64,000 nucleotides of DNA from Actinopolyspora lacussalsi subsp. righensis (GCF_900116555.1 NZ_FPAT01000003.1:62001-126000); one strand, 5' to 3'. Positions 45,703 through 55,230 are shown, counted from the first letter of the stretch. Notes: generated from the sequence alone by a model not told the origin. Program-made: numbers and translations.

Positions 45703-46053
45703 TCAGGCCAACGGCCCCAACTGGCGTCCGCCGAGCAGGTGCAGATGCACGTGGAAGATGGTCTGCCCGGCATCGGAGTTGGTGTTGAACAGCAGGCGGT
45801 ACCCCGATTCCGCGATCCCCTCGCTCTCGGCGATCCGACCCGCCACCCTGACGAGTTCGGACAACAGCTCCGGATCCGCCGCGGCCAGCTCGGCCACGTT
45901 GCGGTACCGCTCGCGGGGGACCACCAGCACGTGGACCGGCGCCTGCGGACTGATGTCGCGGATCGCGATCGTGCGCTCGTCGGTGTGCACGAAATCGGCG
46001 GGGATCTCGCCCGCGATCATCCGTTCGAACAGGGAGGGTTCGGTATCGGTCAT
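45703..46053 (-). CDS. HIT-family nucleotide-binding protein
   Basis: This 116-residue histidine-triad protein hydrolyses or binds purine nucleoside phosphoramidates. Seen: LFERMIAGEIPADFVHTD, PQAPVHVLVVPRER and the triad HVHLHLLGGR with catalytic His. ATG at 46053 (MTDTEPSLFERM) fits the family; an upstream ATG adds six residues. It lies between rsmE and phoH on the same strand. The physiological substrate of bacterial HIT proteins is not settled. Confidence 0.94.
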   Translation of the reverse strand: MTDTEPSLFERMIAGEIPADFVHTDERTIAIRDISPQAPVHVLVVPRERYRNVAELAAADPELLSELVRVAGRIAESEGIAESGYRLLFNTNSDAGQTIFHVHLHLLGGRQLGPLA

Positions 46054-46126
46054 GCCCGCGAGACTATCCATCGCCGATCACGCCGTGACCGGGTGCTCCG
46101 CTCGATCCCCGATCCCGACCCCCCGA

Positions 46127-46867
46127 TCACCGCCAGCGGGGCGTGAGTGCGCCCAGCGCTCCGAGCGCCACGGCACCCGCGGTGGAGGCCCGCAGCACCT
46201 CGTGTCCCAGTCGGACCGGTCGGACCCCCGCCGCACGCAGTGTCGACAGCTCCTGATCGGTGATGCCGCCCTCCGGGCCGACGACCACGGCGATCTCACC
46301 GGCGGTGGGCAGCTCGACGTCGGCCAGTCCGAGCTCGGCGGACTCGTGCAGCACGAAAGCGGCCTCGCTGCCACGCAGCGTCTCCGCGACCTCCGAGGTG
46401 GAGCAGGGCTCGGTCACCGTGGGGATCCAGGCCCTGCGTGCCTGCTTGGCGGCCTGCAGCGCGGAATTGCGCCACCGCGCCAGTGCCTTGGCGCCACGAG
46501 GGCCGTCCTCCCAGCGCGCCACACAACGCTCGGCCCGCCAGGGAGTGACGAGATCGACCCCCGCCTCCGTGGCCAGTTCGACGGCGAGTTCACCACGGTC
46601 ACCCTTGACCAGCGCCTGGACCAGCCGAACCCGGGGTTCGGCGGCGGGGACCCTGTCCCGCCGCACCACCTCCAGGTCCAGGGCGTCCCTGGCGACGTCG
46701 GTCACCAGACACTCGGCCACACCGCCCCGTCCGTCCGACAGCAACAGCCGGGCGCCGGAACGCATCCGGCGCACCGTGGCGGCGTGCTTGCCCTCGGGGC
46801 CGTCCAGCCGGGCGAGCTCGCCCGTGGGCAGCTCCTCGACCGAGAAGACCGGGAGGGTGGATGACAT
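46127..46867 (-). CDS. rsmE: 16S rRNA m3U1498 methyltransferase
   Basis: RsmE methylates U1498 of 16S rRNA at N3 with SAM. This is a SPOUT-class (knotted) enzyme of 246 residues: an N-terminal PUA-like part (LDGPEGKHAATVRRMRSG), VKGDRGELAVELATEAGVD, then the knot motifs VVVGPEGGITDQEL and VRLGHEVLRASTAGAVALGAL. It lies after dnaJ, as in mycobacteria, with a hairpin in the 119-base gap between them. Confidence 0.95.
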   Translation of the reverse strand: MSSTLPVFSVEELPTGELARLDGPEGKHAATVRRMRSGARLLLSDGRGGVAECLVTDVARDALDLEVVRRDRVPAAEPRVRLVQALVKGDRGELAVELATEAGVDLVTPWRAERCVARWEDGPRGAKALARWRNSALQAAKQARRAWIPTVTEPCSTSEVAETLRGSEAAFVLHESAELGLADVELPTAGEIAVVVGPEGGITDQELSTLRAAGVRPVRLGHEVLRASTAGAVALGALGALTPRWR

Positions 46868-46939
46868 CGTGCTAACCCCTTCCGGGAGACGAGCCGAAAC
46901 ACGGTGGACGGCCAGGCCGCGCGGGAACCGCGTCCCGTT

Positions 46940-46963
46940 CCGGCCCCGCGAGAACGGGGCCGG
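46940..46963 (-). terminator. hairpin between dnaJ and rsmE
   Basis: CCGGCCCCG (46940-46948) and CGGGGCCGG (46955-46963) form a perfect 9-bp stem with a six-base loop, flanked by a further GTTCC/GGAAC pairing. It is 24 bases past the dnaJ stop and has no T-run. It probably ends or weakens the hrcA-dnaJ transcript before rsmE. Confidence 0.6.
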
Positions 46964-46986
46964 GCGGAACCAGCGGTGTGGCGGAA

Positions 46987-48165
46987 TCAGCGGTGACCGA
47001 AGCCTCGGAAGCGGGAGAAGATGCCGTTGCGATGCCCGTTGCCACCGGCGCTGACGGTGGGTTCGGGCTGCTCCTCCTCACGCACGGTGGCCAACTGCCG
47101 CAGCAGGTCGGCCTGGTCCTCGTCCAGTTTCGTCGGCACCCGCACATCCAGGTGAACGTGCAGGTCGCCGTGGCCGCTCACCCGTCCGTTGGAACGCAGC
47201 TTGGGCAACCCACGACCGTCGAGCACGTACTCGGTGCCCGGCTGCGTGCCGGGCTCGACCGTCAGCTCCTCCTCGTCCTCGAGGGTTCGGATGTTGACCA
47301 CCGTGCCCAGCGCCGCCGCGGTCATGGGCACCTGGACGTGGCAGTGCAGATCGGCACCGTCGCGGACGAACCGCTCGTGTTGCAGTTCCTCGACCTCGAC
47401 GAACAGGTCGCCGGCTGGACCACCGCCGGGGCCGACCTCGCCCTCACCGGCGAGCCGGACCCGCATCCCGTCACCGACACCGGCCGGGATCTTCACCGTG
47501 ATGGTGCGCCGGGAACGCACCCGCCCGTCGCCACCGCACTGCTGGCAGGGATCCGTGATCACCTCACCGAAGCCGCGGCAGACAGGGCAGGGACGCGAGG
47601 TCATGACCTGCCCGAGGAAGGAGCGCTGCACCGACTGGATCTCGCCGCGGCCCTCACAGGTGTCACAGGTGGAGGGGGCGCTGCCCGCGCTGGAGCCGCC
47701 ACCCTCACAGGTGTCACAGACGACAGCCGTGTCGACGGTGACATCGCGGTTGACTCCCTGGGCGCACTCCTCCAGCGTCAGCTCCAGCCGCAACAGGGCG
47801 TCGGATCCCTGCTGCATCCGGCTGCGCGGTCCACGTCCGGCGGCGCCGCCGGATCCGCCACCGAAGAACGCGTCCATGATGTCGCCGAGGCCGCCGAATC
47901 CGGCGAAGGGGTCACCACCGGCGCGACCGCCCGCGGCACCTCCCCCGCTGTCCATCGGGTCCCCGCCCAGGTCGACCATCTGGCGCTTCTGGGGATCCGA
48001 AAGAACTTCGTAAGCAGTGCTTACCTCTCGGAAGCGCTCCTGCGCGCCGTCCTCCTGGTTGACGTCGGGATGGAGTTCCCGCGCAAGCTTGCGGTAAGCC
48101 CGCTTGATCTGATCCTGGGTCGCGTCCTTCGATACCCCGAGGATCCCGTAGTAGTCCTTGGCCAC
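46987..48165 (-). CDS. dnaJ: chaperone DnaJ (DnaJ2 type)
   Basis: This 392-residue Hsp40 delivers substrates to DnaK and stimulates its ATPase. Seen: the J domain (1-70) with the essential HPD in [11 protein letters not shown], a Gly-rich region, then four zinc-binding CxxCxGxG repeats ([32 protein letters not shown]) and the C-terminal substrate domains. It lies directly downstream of hrcA, the DnaJ2 position in actinobacteria, so HrcA control of the pair is likely. Confidence 0.96.
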   Translation of the reverse strand: MAKDYYGILGVSKDATQDQIKRAYRKLARELHPDVNQEDGAQERFREVSTAYEVLSDPQKRQMVDLGGDPMDSGGGAAGGRAGGDPFAGFGGLGDIMDAFFGGGSGGAAGRGPRSRMQQGSDALLRLELTLEECAQGVNRDVTVDTAVVCDTCEGGGSSAGSAPSTCDTCEGRGEIQSVQRSFLGQVMTSRPCPVCRGFGEVITDPCQQCGGDGRVRSRRTITVKIPAGVGDGMRVRLAGEGEVGPGGGPAGDLFVEVEELQHERFVRDGADLHCHVQVPMTAAALGTVVNIRTLEDEEELTVEPGTQPGTEYVLDGRGLPKLRSNGRVSGHGDLHVHLDVRVPTKLDEDQADLLRQLATVREEEQPEPTVSAGGNGHRNGIFSRFRGFGHR

Positions 48166-48256
48166 CTTGTGCGCTCTTCCTCTGCTCGTCTAGCGGGTAC
48201 ATGCCGAAGAGTTCCGAAGGGCCGGTCGTGGCGCGCCACACGTGCCGACGCGGACG

Positions 48257-49279
48257 TCACCGCCCCGCCAGGATCTCTCCCACGTAGGACGCAACGGCAC
48301 GAACCGCTGCCATCGTTCCCGGATAATCCATCCGAGTGGGGCCGACCACGCCCATCCCCCCCAGTACCGTCCCATGCGAACCGTAACCGGTGGAAACGAC
48401 CGAGGTCGTCTGCATCTCCTCGGCCTCGTTCTCCATCCCGATACGAACCGTCACACCATCAGAGTCCCGTGCCGCCGCCAGCAGTCGCAGTACGACCACC
48501 TGCTCCTCGAGCGCTTCGAGCACCTGGCGCAACGACCCGGGGAAATCGGCGACGTTGCGGGTCAGATTGGGGGTTCCCCCGAGCACCATGCGCTCGTCGG
48601 GGTGTTCCACCAACGTCTCGATGAGCACCCCGCACACCCGGGACATGGTCTCCCGCAGCTCCGGGGGAGACTGCTCGGGGAGTTCGGCCACCGAAGCGGA
48701 GGCCTCGGCGAGCCGCTTGCCCGCCATCGCCGAGTTGAGCACGGTTCGCAGCCGCGACACGTCCTCCTCGCCGATGACGTCACCCAGGTCGACCATACGC
48801 TGATCGACCCGCCCGGTGTCGGTGATCAGCACCAGCATGAGCCGCGCCGAAGTGATGGTCACCACCTCGACGTGACGCACGGTGGACTGGGTCAGCGTGG
48901 GGTACTGCACCACGGCCACCTGCTGCGTGAGCTGGGCCAGCAGCCGGACACTCCGCCGCATCACGTCGTCGAGATCCAGCGCGCCCTCCAGGAAGGCGTG
49001 GATGGCACGGCGTTCCGGTGAGGTGAGCGGTTTGATCTCGTGCAGCCGGTCGACGAAGGTCCGGTACCCGTGGTCGGTGGGAATCCGTCCCGCGCTGGTG
49101 TGCGGCTGCGCGATGAGCCCTTCCTCCTCGAGCACGGCCATGTCGTTGCGTACCGTGGCACTGGACACACCCAGATTGTGCTGCTCGACGAGCGTCTTGG
49201 AACCGACCGGCTCGTTGGTGGACACGTAGTCGGCAACGATCGCGCGCAGCACCTCGAACCGGCGCTCGTCCGCATTCAC
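48257..49279 (-). CDS. hrcA: heat-inducible transcription repressor HrcA
   Basis: HrcA represses heat-shock genes by binding CIRCE elements. This 340-residue protein has an N-terminal winged helix ([39 protein letters not shown]) with the typical [18 protein letters not shown], a GAF-like core and dimerisation parts. GTG at 49279 follows GAGGAGG eight bases upstream; the long frame upstream to 49540 is not conserved. No CIRCE (TTAGCACTC-N9-GAGTGCTAA) was found upstream, so its targets, probably groE genes, lie elsewhere. Confidence 0.96.
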   Translation of the reverse strand: MNADERRFEVLRAIVADYVSTNEPVGSKTLVEQHNLGVSSATVRNDMAVLEEEGLIAQPHTSAGRIPTDHGYRTFVDRLHEIKPLTSPERRAIHAFLEGALDLDDVMRRSVRLLAQLTQQVAVVQYPTLTQSTVRHVEVVTITSARLMLVLITDTGRVDQRMVDLGDVIGEEDVSRLRTVLNSAMAGKRLAEASASVAELPEQSPPELRETMSRVCGVLIETLVEHPDERMVLGGTPNLTRNVADFPGSLRQVLEALEEQVVVLRLLAAARDSDGVTVRIGMENEAEEMQTTSVVSTGYGSHGTVLGGMGVVGPTRMDYPGTMAAVRAVASYVGEILAGR

Positions 49280-49597
49280 CAGCGTCACCTCCTCGTTCGG
49301 CGCGCCCCGGAATGGACACGTCCGACTCGGCAGACACGCGTCCCGTGCCTGCGGTCCACCGTCCGAGTTTACGGTGTTTCGACCGCTGAGCCGAGGGCCA
49401 CGAGGACGGTGGGGGCAGGCGGCGGTCGTGAGTGCCGCGAAACCCGCTCTCACCGGTGTTCGGGCCCGGACGGGCACCGTAAGCGCTCGACGTGGCCGGG
49501 CCGGTGACCGCTCCCGAGCGGCAGGCTCCCGACGGATCACCGTTCCCGGTGAACCACCGGACGCCGCACCTCCGAGACACGAGGACAGGTGTGGGTA
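49280..49597. other. hrcA upstream region
   Basis: These 318 bases between the hrcA start and the hemW stop should hold the hrcA promoter. No CIRCE element, riboswitch or gene was recognised. Confidence 0.45.
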
Positions 49598-50827
49598 TCA
49601 CCCGACGAGTCGACGGACCACCCCGTCGGCCAGCAGTCTGCCGCGATCGGTGAGCACGCAGCGTCCCGCACGCAACTCCTCGCCCCGCAGCAGGCCGTCG
49701 GTCACGGCGCGCCGGGCCTCGGCGACTCCCGCGTCGTCGAGCACCTCCGTGGCGAGTCCCTCCCGCAGCCGCAGTTCCAGCATGACGCGTTCGACGCGTC
49801 GGTCCTCCGCGTCGAGCACCTCTCGCCCCGCGGCAGGCGAGATCCCCTCTCCCAGGGCGGCCGCGTAACGGCTCGGGTACTTGAGATTCCACCACCGCAC
49901 GCCACCGACGTGACTGTGCGCGCCGGGTCCCGCACCCCACCAGTCACCACCACGCCAGTAACCGATGTTGTGCGCGCAGCGTGCCGCTTCACCGGTGGCC
50001 CAGTTGGAGACCTCGTACCAGTCGAATCCGGCCTTGGAGAGAATCCCGTCGACGAGCTCGTAATCGGCGGCCAACACGTCCTCGTCCGGCATCGGCAGCT
50101 CGCCGCGGCGGACCCGCCGAGCCATGGCGGTGCCGTCCTCGACGATCAGGGAGTAGGCCGAGACGTGGTCCACCCCGGCTTCCAGCACCGCTTCCAACGA
50201 CCCCCGTAGGTCGTCGGTGCTCTCGCCGGGGGTTCCGTAGATGAGGTCGAGACTGACGTGCTCGAACCCCGCCGCCATCGCCTCACCCGCGGCGGCGACG
50301 GCACGGCCCGGGGTGTGCTTGCGGTCCAGCACCCGCAGTACGTGTTCGGCCGCGGACTGCATCCCCAGTGAAACCCTGGTGTAGCCCGCCCCGAGCAGGG
50401 CGGTGAACAGCTCCGGGGAGGTGGACTCCGGATTGGCCTCGGTGGTGACCTCGGCGTTCGGGGCGAGCCCGAAGGAGGCACGTACCGCGTCGAGCACCTC
50501 GCCCAGCCCCTCGCCACCCAGCAGTGAGGGGGTCCCGCCGCCGACGAAGACGGTTTCGGCGCGGGGAACCGCACGGTTGCCCTCCCCCAGCACCCGGGCC
50601 CCGAGCTCCAGTTCGGCCTTGAGAGCTTCGAGCCAGCCGCGGAAGCTGCCACCACCGGCGAGCTCGTCGGCGGTGTAGGTGTTGAAGTCGCAGTAACCGC
50701 ACCTGGTGGCGCAGAACGGCACGTGCACGTATATCCCGAACGGCCGCTGTCCCACGCCACGCAGCGCGGTAGCGGGCAGCGTGCCCTGTTGCGGTGGTTG
50801 TTCGCCGGTCGGTGGATGCGTGCTCAC
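49598..50827 (-). CDS. hemW: heme chaperone HemW (radical SAM)
   Basis: HemW is a radical-SAM family heme-binding protein formerly labelled coproporphyrinogen dehydrogenase. Seen: CATRCGYCDFN with the CxxxCxxC iron-sulfur cysteines, VFVGGGTPSLLGGEGL, TEANPEST, SLGMQSA and SLDLIYGTPGES. The cysteine found one residue before CxxxCxxC in HemN is absent, which fits HemW. GTG at 50827 has GGGAG eight bases upstream; the open frame extends much further but without support. The 409 residues are normal. It is divergent from the sulfur operon. Confidence 0.92.
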   Translation of the reverse strand: MSTHPPTGEQPPQQGTLPATALRGVGQRPFGIYVHVPFCATRCGYCDFNTYTADELAGGGSFRGWLEALKAELELGARVLGEGNRAVPRAETVFVGGGTPSLLGGEGLGEVLDAVRASFGLAPNAEVTTEANPESTSPELFTALLGAGYTRVSLGMQSAAEHVLRVLDRKHTPGRAVAAAGEAMAAGFEHVSLDLIYGTPGESTDDLRGSLEAVLEAGVDHVSAYSLIVEDGTAMARRVRRGELPMPDEDVLAADYELVDGILSKAGFDWYEVSNWATGEAARCAHNIGYWRGGDWWGAGPGAHSHVGGVRWWNLKYPSRYAAALGEGISPAAGREVLDAEDRRVERVMLELRLREGLATEVLDDAGVAEARRAVTDGLLRGEELRAGRCVLTDRGRLLADGVVRRLVG

Positions 50828-51216
50828 GACACACATTCTCCCAGCGGGCTTTCGAGGGCCGACAGGAGCGCGAACTCGGTCTCCTCGTCGCCAGCACCTC
50901 GTCGACCCGGTTCTCGGAGCCGTTTCCGCGGCTGAACCCGCCGCGGGTGGCCGGGGCACACGGAGGGGCCAGGCCGACCACCGATTCCGCCGACCCGCGG
51001 TGACCACGCGACGGCGATCGACTACAGTGCTCCGCGAGTGTGAGGTTGCTCCCACCGGAAGGGGACGGTATCCGCGACGGGCCGCGGGTATCACGCCGGG
51101 CACCCGCTGTGTGCGGGTCTGTTCGCTCACAGGACCCGCCAACGTACGGGTGACGCGCTGTCCCAGCATGCGGATGATCCTGGACCGCCCGATACGTGCG
51201 TGGCACGCTGACGACC
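50828..51216. other. divergent intergenic region, hemW and the sulfur operon
   Basis: These 389 bases precede the leader peptide and hold the hemW promoter. GGACCCGCCA near 51131 recalls part of a cobalamin riboswitch, but the other conserved blocks are absent. I see no recognised RNA element. A box resembling -10 (GATACG) lies about 25 bases before the leader ATG. Confidence 0.4.
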
Positions 51217-51312
51217 ATGGACGCGACCCCCACCGAGCTGCTGCTGGTCGCCCGGCGTTACCTGGATCTACGGCGGGTCTCCAGCGCGCTGTGCCGGAGC
51301 ACGGACTGTTGA
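51217..51312 (+). CDS. Cys-ending leader peptide of the sulfur operon
   Basis: A 31-residue frame reads MDATPTELLLVARRYLDLRR then VSSALCRSTDC and stop. It matches the pattern of actinobacterial putative leader peptides placed before sulfur genes (Arg-Arg-x-x-Asp-Leu ... SALCR). Two cysteine codons lie at the end, the last just before the stop, so ribosome speed there would sense charged tRNA-Cys. No good ribosome site is present, so it may be translated from a short or absent leader. It is 235 bases before sulfite reductase, with a hairpin and T-rich run between. Confidence 0.8.
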   Translation: MDATPTELLLVARRYLDLRRVSSALCRSTDC

Positions 51313-51453
51313 AGTTTCCCGTTCGCACCTGACGGGTGCTCGCTCGGCGAATCCGACGCGGTTTCCGCTTCCGGGGGCCCGGCGCCGAGTGGTCGCCCGC
51401 ATCGGTCCGATCGGAGACTCCCGGTAGTTCCTGTCGCGTTTCGTGTCCGCATC

Positions 51454-51494
51454 CGATCCGATGTGTCGGCAACCGGATCGTGAGCGTTCTTTTT
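51454..51494 (+). promoter_or_regulatory. possible attenuator before sulfite reductase
   Basis: CGATCCG (51454-51460) and CGGATCG (51474-51480) form a perfect 7-bp stem with a 13-base loop, followed eight bases later by TTCTTTTT (51487-51494). T-runs are rare in this window. Between the leader peptide and the structural gene, it could be a cysteine-responsive terminator. Inferred, not proven. Confidence 0.45.
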
Positions 51495-51547
51495 CCCGTA
51501 AAACTCTCGCGGCGTAGTCACGCCATGTCATCGCGGAGGTCGGACGA

Positions 51548-53260
51548 ATGGTCCCCCCGACGGAAGCACCGAGCCCCACACAACGCCGCGCACCCGCACG
51601 TAAGGGCAAGGGCCGCGCGGAGGGCCAGTGGGCGCTCGGTTACCGCGAACCGCTGAACGGCAACGAGCAGTCCAAGAAGGACGACAACCCACTCAACGTC
51701 CGCGGTCGTATCGAGAACATCTACGCGCAGCGTGGTTTCGACTCCATCGACCCCTCCGACCTGCGCGGTCGGTTCCGCTGGTGGGGTCTCTACACGCAGC
51801 GCGCTCCCGGCATCCCGGGCGCCCGGACGGGAACCATCGAGCCGGAGCAGCTGGACGACTCGTACTTCATGCTGCGCATCAGGGTCGACGGCGGCGCGCT
51901 GACCACCGAGCAACTGCGGGTGATCGGTGAGATCTCGCAGACCTACGCCCGCGACACCGCCGACATCACCGACCGGCAGAACGTCCAGCTGCACTGGATC
52001 CGGGTGGAGGACATGCCCGCCATCTGGCAAAAGCTGGAGTCCGTCGGGCTGTACACCACCGAGGCCTGTGGTGACTGCCCCCGCGTCGTGCTCGGATCCC
52101 CGGTGGCGGGCATCGCCGCCGATGAGATCGTCGACGCCACCCCGGCGATCAGGGAGATCACCGAACGCTACATCGGTGACGAATCACTTTCGAACCTGCC
52201 GCGCAAGTTCAAGACAGCCATCTCGGGCTCCCCGCGCCAGGACGTGGTTCACGAGACGAACGACATCTCGTTGATCGGGGTCGAGCACCCCGAGCACGGC
52301 CCCGGCTTCGACCTGTGGGTCGGCGGTGGCCTGTCCACCAACCCCAAGCTCGCGGTACGCCTGGGAGCCTGGGTTCCGGTGGAGGAGGTCGCCGAGGTCT
52401 GGAACGCCGTTGTGCAGATCTTCCGCGACTACGGTTACCGCAGGCTGCGCAACCGGGCGAGGATGAAGTTCCTGGTGTCGGACTGGGGTGCCGAGAAGTT
52501 CCGCGAGGTGTTGGAGAACGAGTACCTCGGTCGCGCGCTCATCGACGGTCCGGAACCGCCGCTGCCGGACGGACCCCGTGACCACGTGGGGGTGCACGAG
52601 CAGGTCGACGGCAACTACTACGTCGGCGTGACCTCCGTGGCGGGCAGGGTCGACGGCTCCAAGCTGATCGAGGTCGCCAAGGCCGCCGAACGCGCGGGAT
52701 CGCGCCGGATCCGCACCACCGTGGAGCAGAACCTGCTGGTGCTCGACGTCCCCGGCTCCGAGGTGGAGAACCTCGTCGGCGACATGGACCGGCTCGACCT
52801 GCGGGCACGGCCCTCGTCCTGGCGACGCAGCGTCATGGCGTGCACGGGAATCGAGTTCTGTAAGCTGGCGATCGTCGAGACGAAGAACCGTGCCATGGAG
52901 CTGGTCGAGGATCTGGAGCGCAGACTTGAGGACGTGCAGGGCGACATCGACAAACCCGTCACGGTCAACCTGAACGGCTGCCCTAACGCCTGCGCCCGCA
53001 CCCAGGTCGCCGACATCGGCCTCAAGGGCCAGCTGGTGCAGGACGAGCAGGGCAACCAGGTCGAGGGCTTCCAGGTGCACCTGGGGGGCGGTCTCGGCAG
53101 GGACGCGGGCTTCGGACGCAAGATCCGGGGGCACAAGGTGACTTCCGCCGAGGTGGGTGACTACGTGGAACGCCTGGTGCGTCGTTACGTCGAGCAGCGC
53201 GGCGAGGACGAGACCTTCGCCGAGTGGACGAAACGCGTCGGTGACGAGGCGCTAACGTGA
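51548..53260 (+). CDS. sir: ferredoxin-dependent sulfite reductase
   Basis: This siroheme/[4Fe-4S] enzyme reduces sulfite to sulfide in the cytoplasm during sulfate assimilation. The cluster ligands are Cys432, Cys438, Cys478 and Cys482 (CTGIEFC and NGCPNAC), and the first half holds the siroheme/ferredoxin-domain repeats (DITDRQNVQLHW, ACGDCPRVV). The 570 residues match mycobacterial NirA/SirA, which carries a Tyr-Cys crosslink near the active site that cannot be confirmed here. ATG follows GCGGAGG. The stop overlaps the zinc-ribbon gene. Confidence 0.95.
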   Translation: MVPPTEAPSPTQRRAPARKGKGRAEGQWALGYREPLNGNEQSKKDDNPLNVRGRIENIYAQRGFDSIDPSDLRGRFRWWGLYTQRAPGIPGARTGTIEPEQLDDSYFMLRIRVDGGALTTEQLRVIGEISQTYARDTADITDRQNVQLHWIRVEDMPAIWQKLESVGLYTTEACGDCPRVVLGSPVAGIAADEIVDATPAIREITERYIGDESLSNLPRKFKTAISGSPRQDVVHETNDISLIGVEHPEHGPGFDLWVGGGLSTNPKLAVRLGAWVPVEEVAEVWNAVVQIFRDYGYRRLRNRARMKFLVSDWGAEKFREVLENEYLGRALIDGPEPPLPDGPRDHVGVHEQVDGNYYVGVTSVAGRVDGSKLIEVAKAAERAGSRRIRTTVEQNLLVLDVPGSEVENLVGDMDRLDLRARPSSWRRSVMACTGIEFCKLAIVETKNRAMELVEDLERRLEDVQGDIDKPVTVNLNGCPNACARTQVADIGLKGQLVQDEQGNQVEGFQVHLGGGLGRDAGFGRKIRGHKVTSAEVGDYVERLVRRYVEQRGEDETFAEWTKRVGDEALT

Positions 53261-53448
53261 GTGGGGGGCGTTCGGCAGAACCGGGTCCCGAGGGCAGGGC
53301 CGTTCCGTTCTACTGCCCGTACTGCGGTGATGAGGAACTCACACCGGAGGCTGAACCCGTGGGCGCGTGGAAGTGTCAGGCGTGCCGTCGCGTGTTCACG
53401 GTGCGACTGGCCGGGTTGGCGTTGACAGAGGAGGACGAAGAACCATGA
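53257..53448 (+). CDS. zinc-ribbon protein of the sulfate assimilation operon
   Basis: This 63-residue protein has CPYCGDEEL and WKCQACRRVFTV, a rubredoxin-like four-cysteine zinc or iron knuckle pair spaced about 20 residues apart, with acidic ends. It overlaps sulfite reductase upstream and cysH downstream (ATGA), so all three are translated together. Such a small ribbon between sir and cysH recurs in actinomycetes. A role as electron carrier to either reductase or as an assembly factor is possible but unproven. Confidence 0.88.
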   Translation: MSGGRSAEPGPEGRAVPFYCPYCGDEELTPEAEPVGAWKCQACRRVFTVRLAGLALTEEDEEP

Positions 53449-54170
53449 CCACTGACAGCACCTCCCGAATCGGCTTTCGACGTGGTGACGACGAACTCCG
53501 CGCTCTGGCGGAGGACGCCTCCGAGCGACTCGCCGGCTCGAGCACATCGGAGGTACTCGACTGGGCCGCACGCACGTTCGGCGAGAACCTGATCATGGCC
53601 TCCAACATGGAGGACGCCTCGTTGATAGACCTGGTCTCGAAGGTCCAGCCAGGCGTGGACGTGCTGTTCCTGGAAACCGGCTACCACTTCGCCGAGACGC
53701 TCGGTACTCGCGACGCGGTCGCGCAGACCTACGACGTCAACATCATCAACGCGATGCCCGAACAGACGGTCGAACAGCAGGACGCCACCGAGGGGGCGAG
53801 GCTCTACGAACGGGACCCCGGCCGGTGCTGCCACCTGCGCAAGGTTCTTCCGCTGCGTAACACGCTGGCCCGCTACGAGGCCTGGATCACCGGTCTGCGA
53901 CGCGTGGATTCGCCGAGCAGGGCCGACACTCCCCTCGTGACCTGGGACGAACGCAACAACCTCGTGAAGGTGAATCCGCTCGCGGCGTGGACCGACGAGG
54001 ACATGGACAATTACATCGCCGAGCACAATGTGCTGGTGAACCCCCTGGTCCCCGCCGGCTTTCCCTCGATCGGGTGTCAGCCGTGCACCGCCAAGCCCGC
54101 ACCGGGCGCGGACCGGCGCAGTGGCCGCTGGGCCGGTAGCACGAAGACGGAGTGCGGATTGCACGCCTAA
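53445..54170 (+). CDS. cysH: adenylyl-sulfate (APS) reductase
   Basis: CysH reduces adenylyl sulfate to sulfite using thioredoxin. The 241 residues show a PP-loop-type fold and the [4Fe-4S] cysteines Cys128-Cys129 (GRCCHLRK) and Cys211, Cys214 (GCQPC), which mark the APS-using type, with the catalytic Cys237 in the terminal ECGLH. PAPS reductases lack the paired cysteines. Consistent with this, no APS kinase gene is present in the operon. ATG at 53445 overlaps the previous stop. Confidence 0.95.
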   Translation: MTTDSTSRIGFRRGDDELRALAEDASERLAGSSTSEVLDWAARTFGENLIMASNMEDASLIDLVSKVQPGVDVLFLETGYHFAETLGTRDAVAQTYDVNIINAMPEQTVEQQDATEGARLYERDPGRCCHLRKVLPLRNTLARYEAWITGLRRVDSPSRADTPLVTWDERNNLVKVNPLAAWTDEDMDNYIAEHNVLVNPLVPAGFPSIGCQPCTAKPAPGADRRSGRWAGSTKTECGLHA

Positions 54171-54267
54171 GCCCGCGGACTCGGGAACTCCGGGGGAAAA
54201 TGCCGGTACGACCGGCACCAGAACATCACCCGATGGGATGAACTGGTAACTGTGTAAGGGCACGCTG

Positions 54268-55230
54268 ATGACGACGGAAGCGATCATGGATCAAAATCTC
54301 GACCTACCGGAAGATCCGGCGACATCCGAGGCACCACCACAAGTGGACAACCTCGATGCGCTGGAATCCGAGGCGATCCACATCTTCCGGGAGGTCGCTG
54401 GGGAGTTCGATCGCCCGGTGATCCTGTTCTCCGGAGGCAAGGATTCCACGGTGCTGCTGCACCTGGCACTGAAGGCGTTCCGGCCCGCCCCCGTGCCGTT
54501 CCCGCTGCTGCACGTGGACACCGGGCACAACTTCGAGGAAGTGCTGCGGTTCCGCGACGAGCTGGTCAGCCGCCACGATCTGCGACTGGTCGTGGCCAGG
54601 GTCCAGGACTGGATCGACGACGGCAGGCTCAGCGAACGGCCGGACGGTACCCGCAATCCGCTGCAGACGCAGCCACTGCTGGAGGCGATCGAGCAGAACC
54701 GCTTCGACGCCGTGTTCGGCGGCGGCAGGCGTGACGAGGAGCGTGCCCGCGCCAAGGAACGCGTCTTCAGCCTGCGCGACGCCTTCGGCCAGTGGGATCC
54801 CCGCAGGCAGCGCCCCGAGCTGTGGAACCTCTACAACGGCAAGCACCGTGCGGGCGAGCACATGCGGGTGTTCCCGCTGTCCAACTGGACCGAACTGGAC
54901 GTGTGGCGCTACATCCAGCGCGAGAAGATCGAGCTCTCCAACCTCTACTACGCCCACCGCAGGGAAGTCTTCCATCGGGACGGCATGTGGCTGACCTCCG
55001 GCCCGTGGGGCGGGCCACGCGAGGGCGAGGAAGTCCACGAGAAGACGGTTCGCTACCGCACCATCGGGGACGGCTCGTGCACCGGCGCGGTGGAGTCCGA
55101 GGCGTACACGGTGGACGACGTGATCGCCGAGGTCGCCGCCAGCCACCTCACGGAGCGAGGAGCGACCCGAGCCGACGACAGGATGTCCGAGGCAGCCATG
55201 GAGGACCGTAAGCGGGAGGGCTACTTCTGA
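54268..55230 (+). CDS. cysD: sulfate adenylyltransferase subunit 2
   Basis: CysD is the catalytic PP-loop subunit of ATP sulfurylase, making APS from sulfate and ATP with GTP-driven help from CysN. Seen: the PP-loop LFSGGKDSTVLLHLALKAF, LHVDTGHNF, FGGGRRDEERARAKERVFS and the C-terminal RYRTIGDGSCTGAVES. The 320 residues are normal. The ATG at 54268 is used; an internal ATG six codons later is possible. A 97-base gap from cysH may hold a weak extra promoter. The cysN start overlaps the stop by one base. Confidence 0.96.
   Translation: MTTEAIMDQNLDLPEDPATSEAPPQVDNLDALESEAIHIFREVAGEFDRPVILFSGGKDSTVLLHLALKAFRPAPVPFPLLHVDTGHNFEEVLRFRDELVSRHDLRLVVARVQDWIDDGRLSERPDGTRNPLQTQPLLEAIEQNRFDAVFGGGRRDEERARAKERVFSLRDAFGQWDPRRQRPELWNLYNGKHRAGEHMRVFPLSNWTELDVWRYIQREKIELSNLYYAHRREVFHRDGMWLTSGPWGGPREGEEVHEKTVRYRTIGDGSCTGAVESEAYTVDDVIAEVAASHLTERGATRADDRMSEAAMEDRKREGYF

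Noticed and set aside
48010-48024. Palindrome GTAAGC-AGT-GCTTAC resembling a CIRCE-like or operator site
   Set aside because: It is inside the dnaJ J-domain coding sequence, and it does not match the CIRCE consensus.
51125-51145. GGACCCGCCA resembling a cobalamin riboswitch piece
   Set aside because: The rest of the B12 element (GCCGGTGCGAATCCGG type block) is not present.
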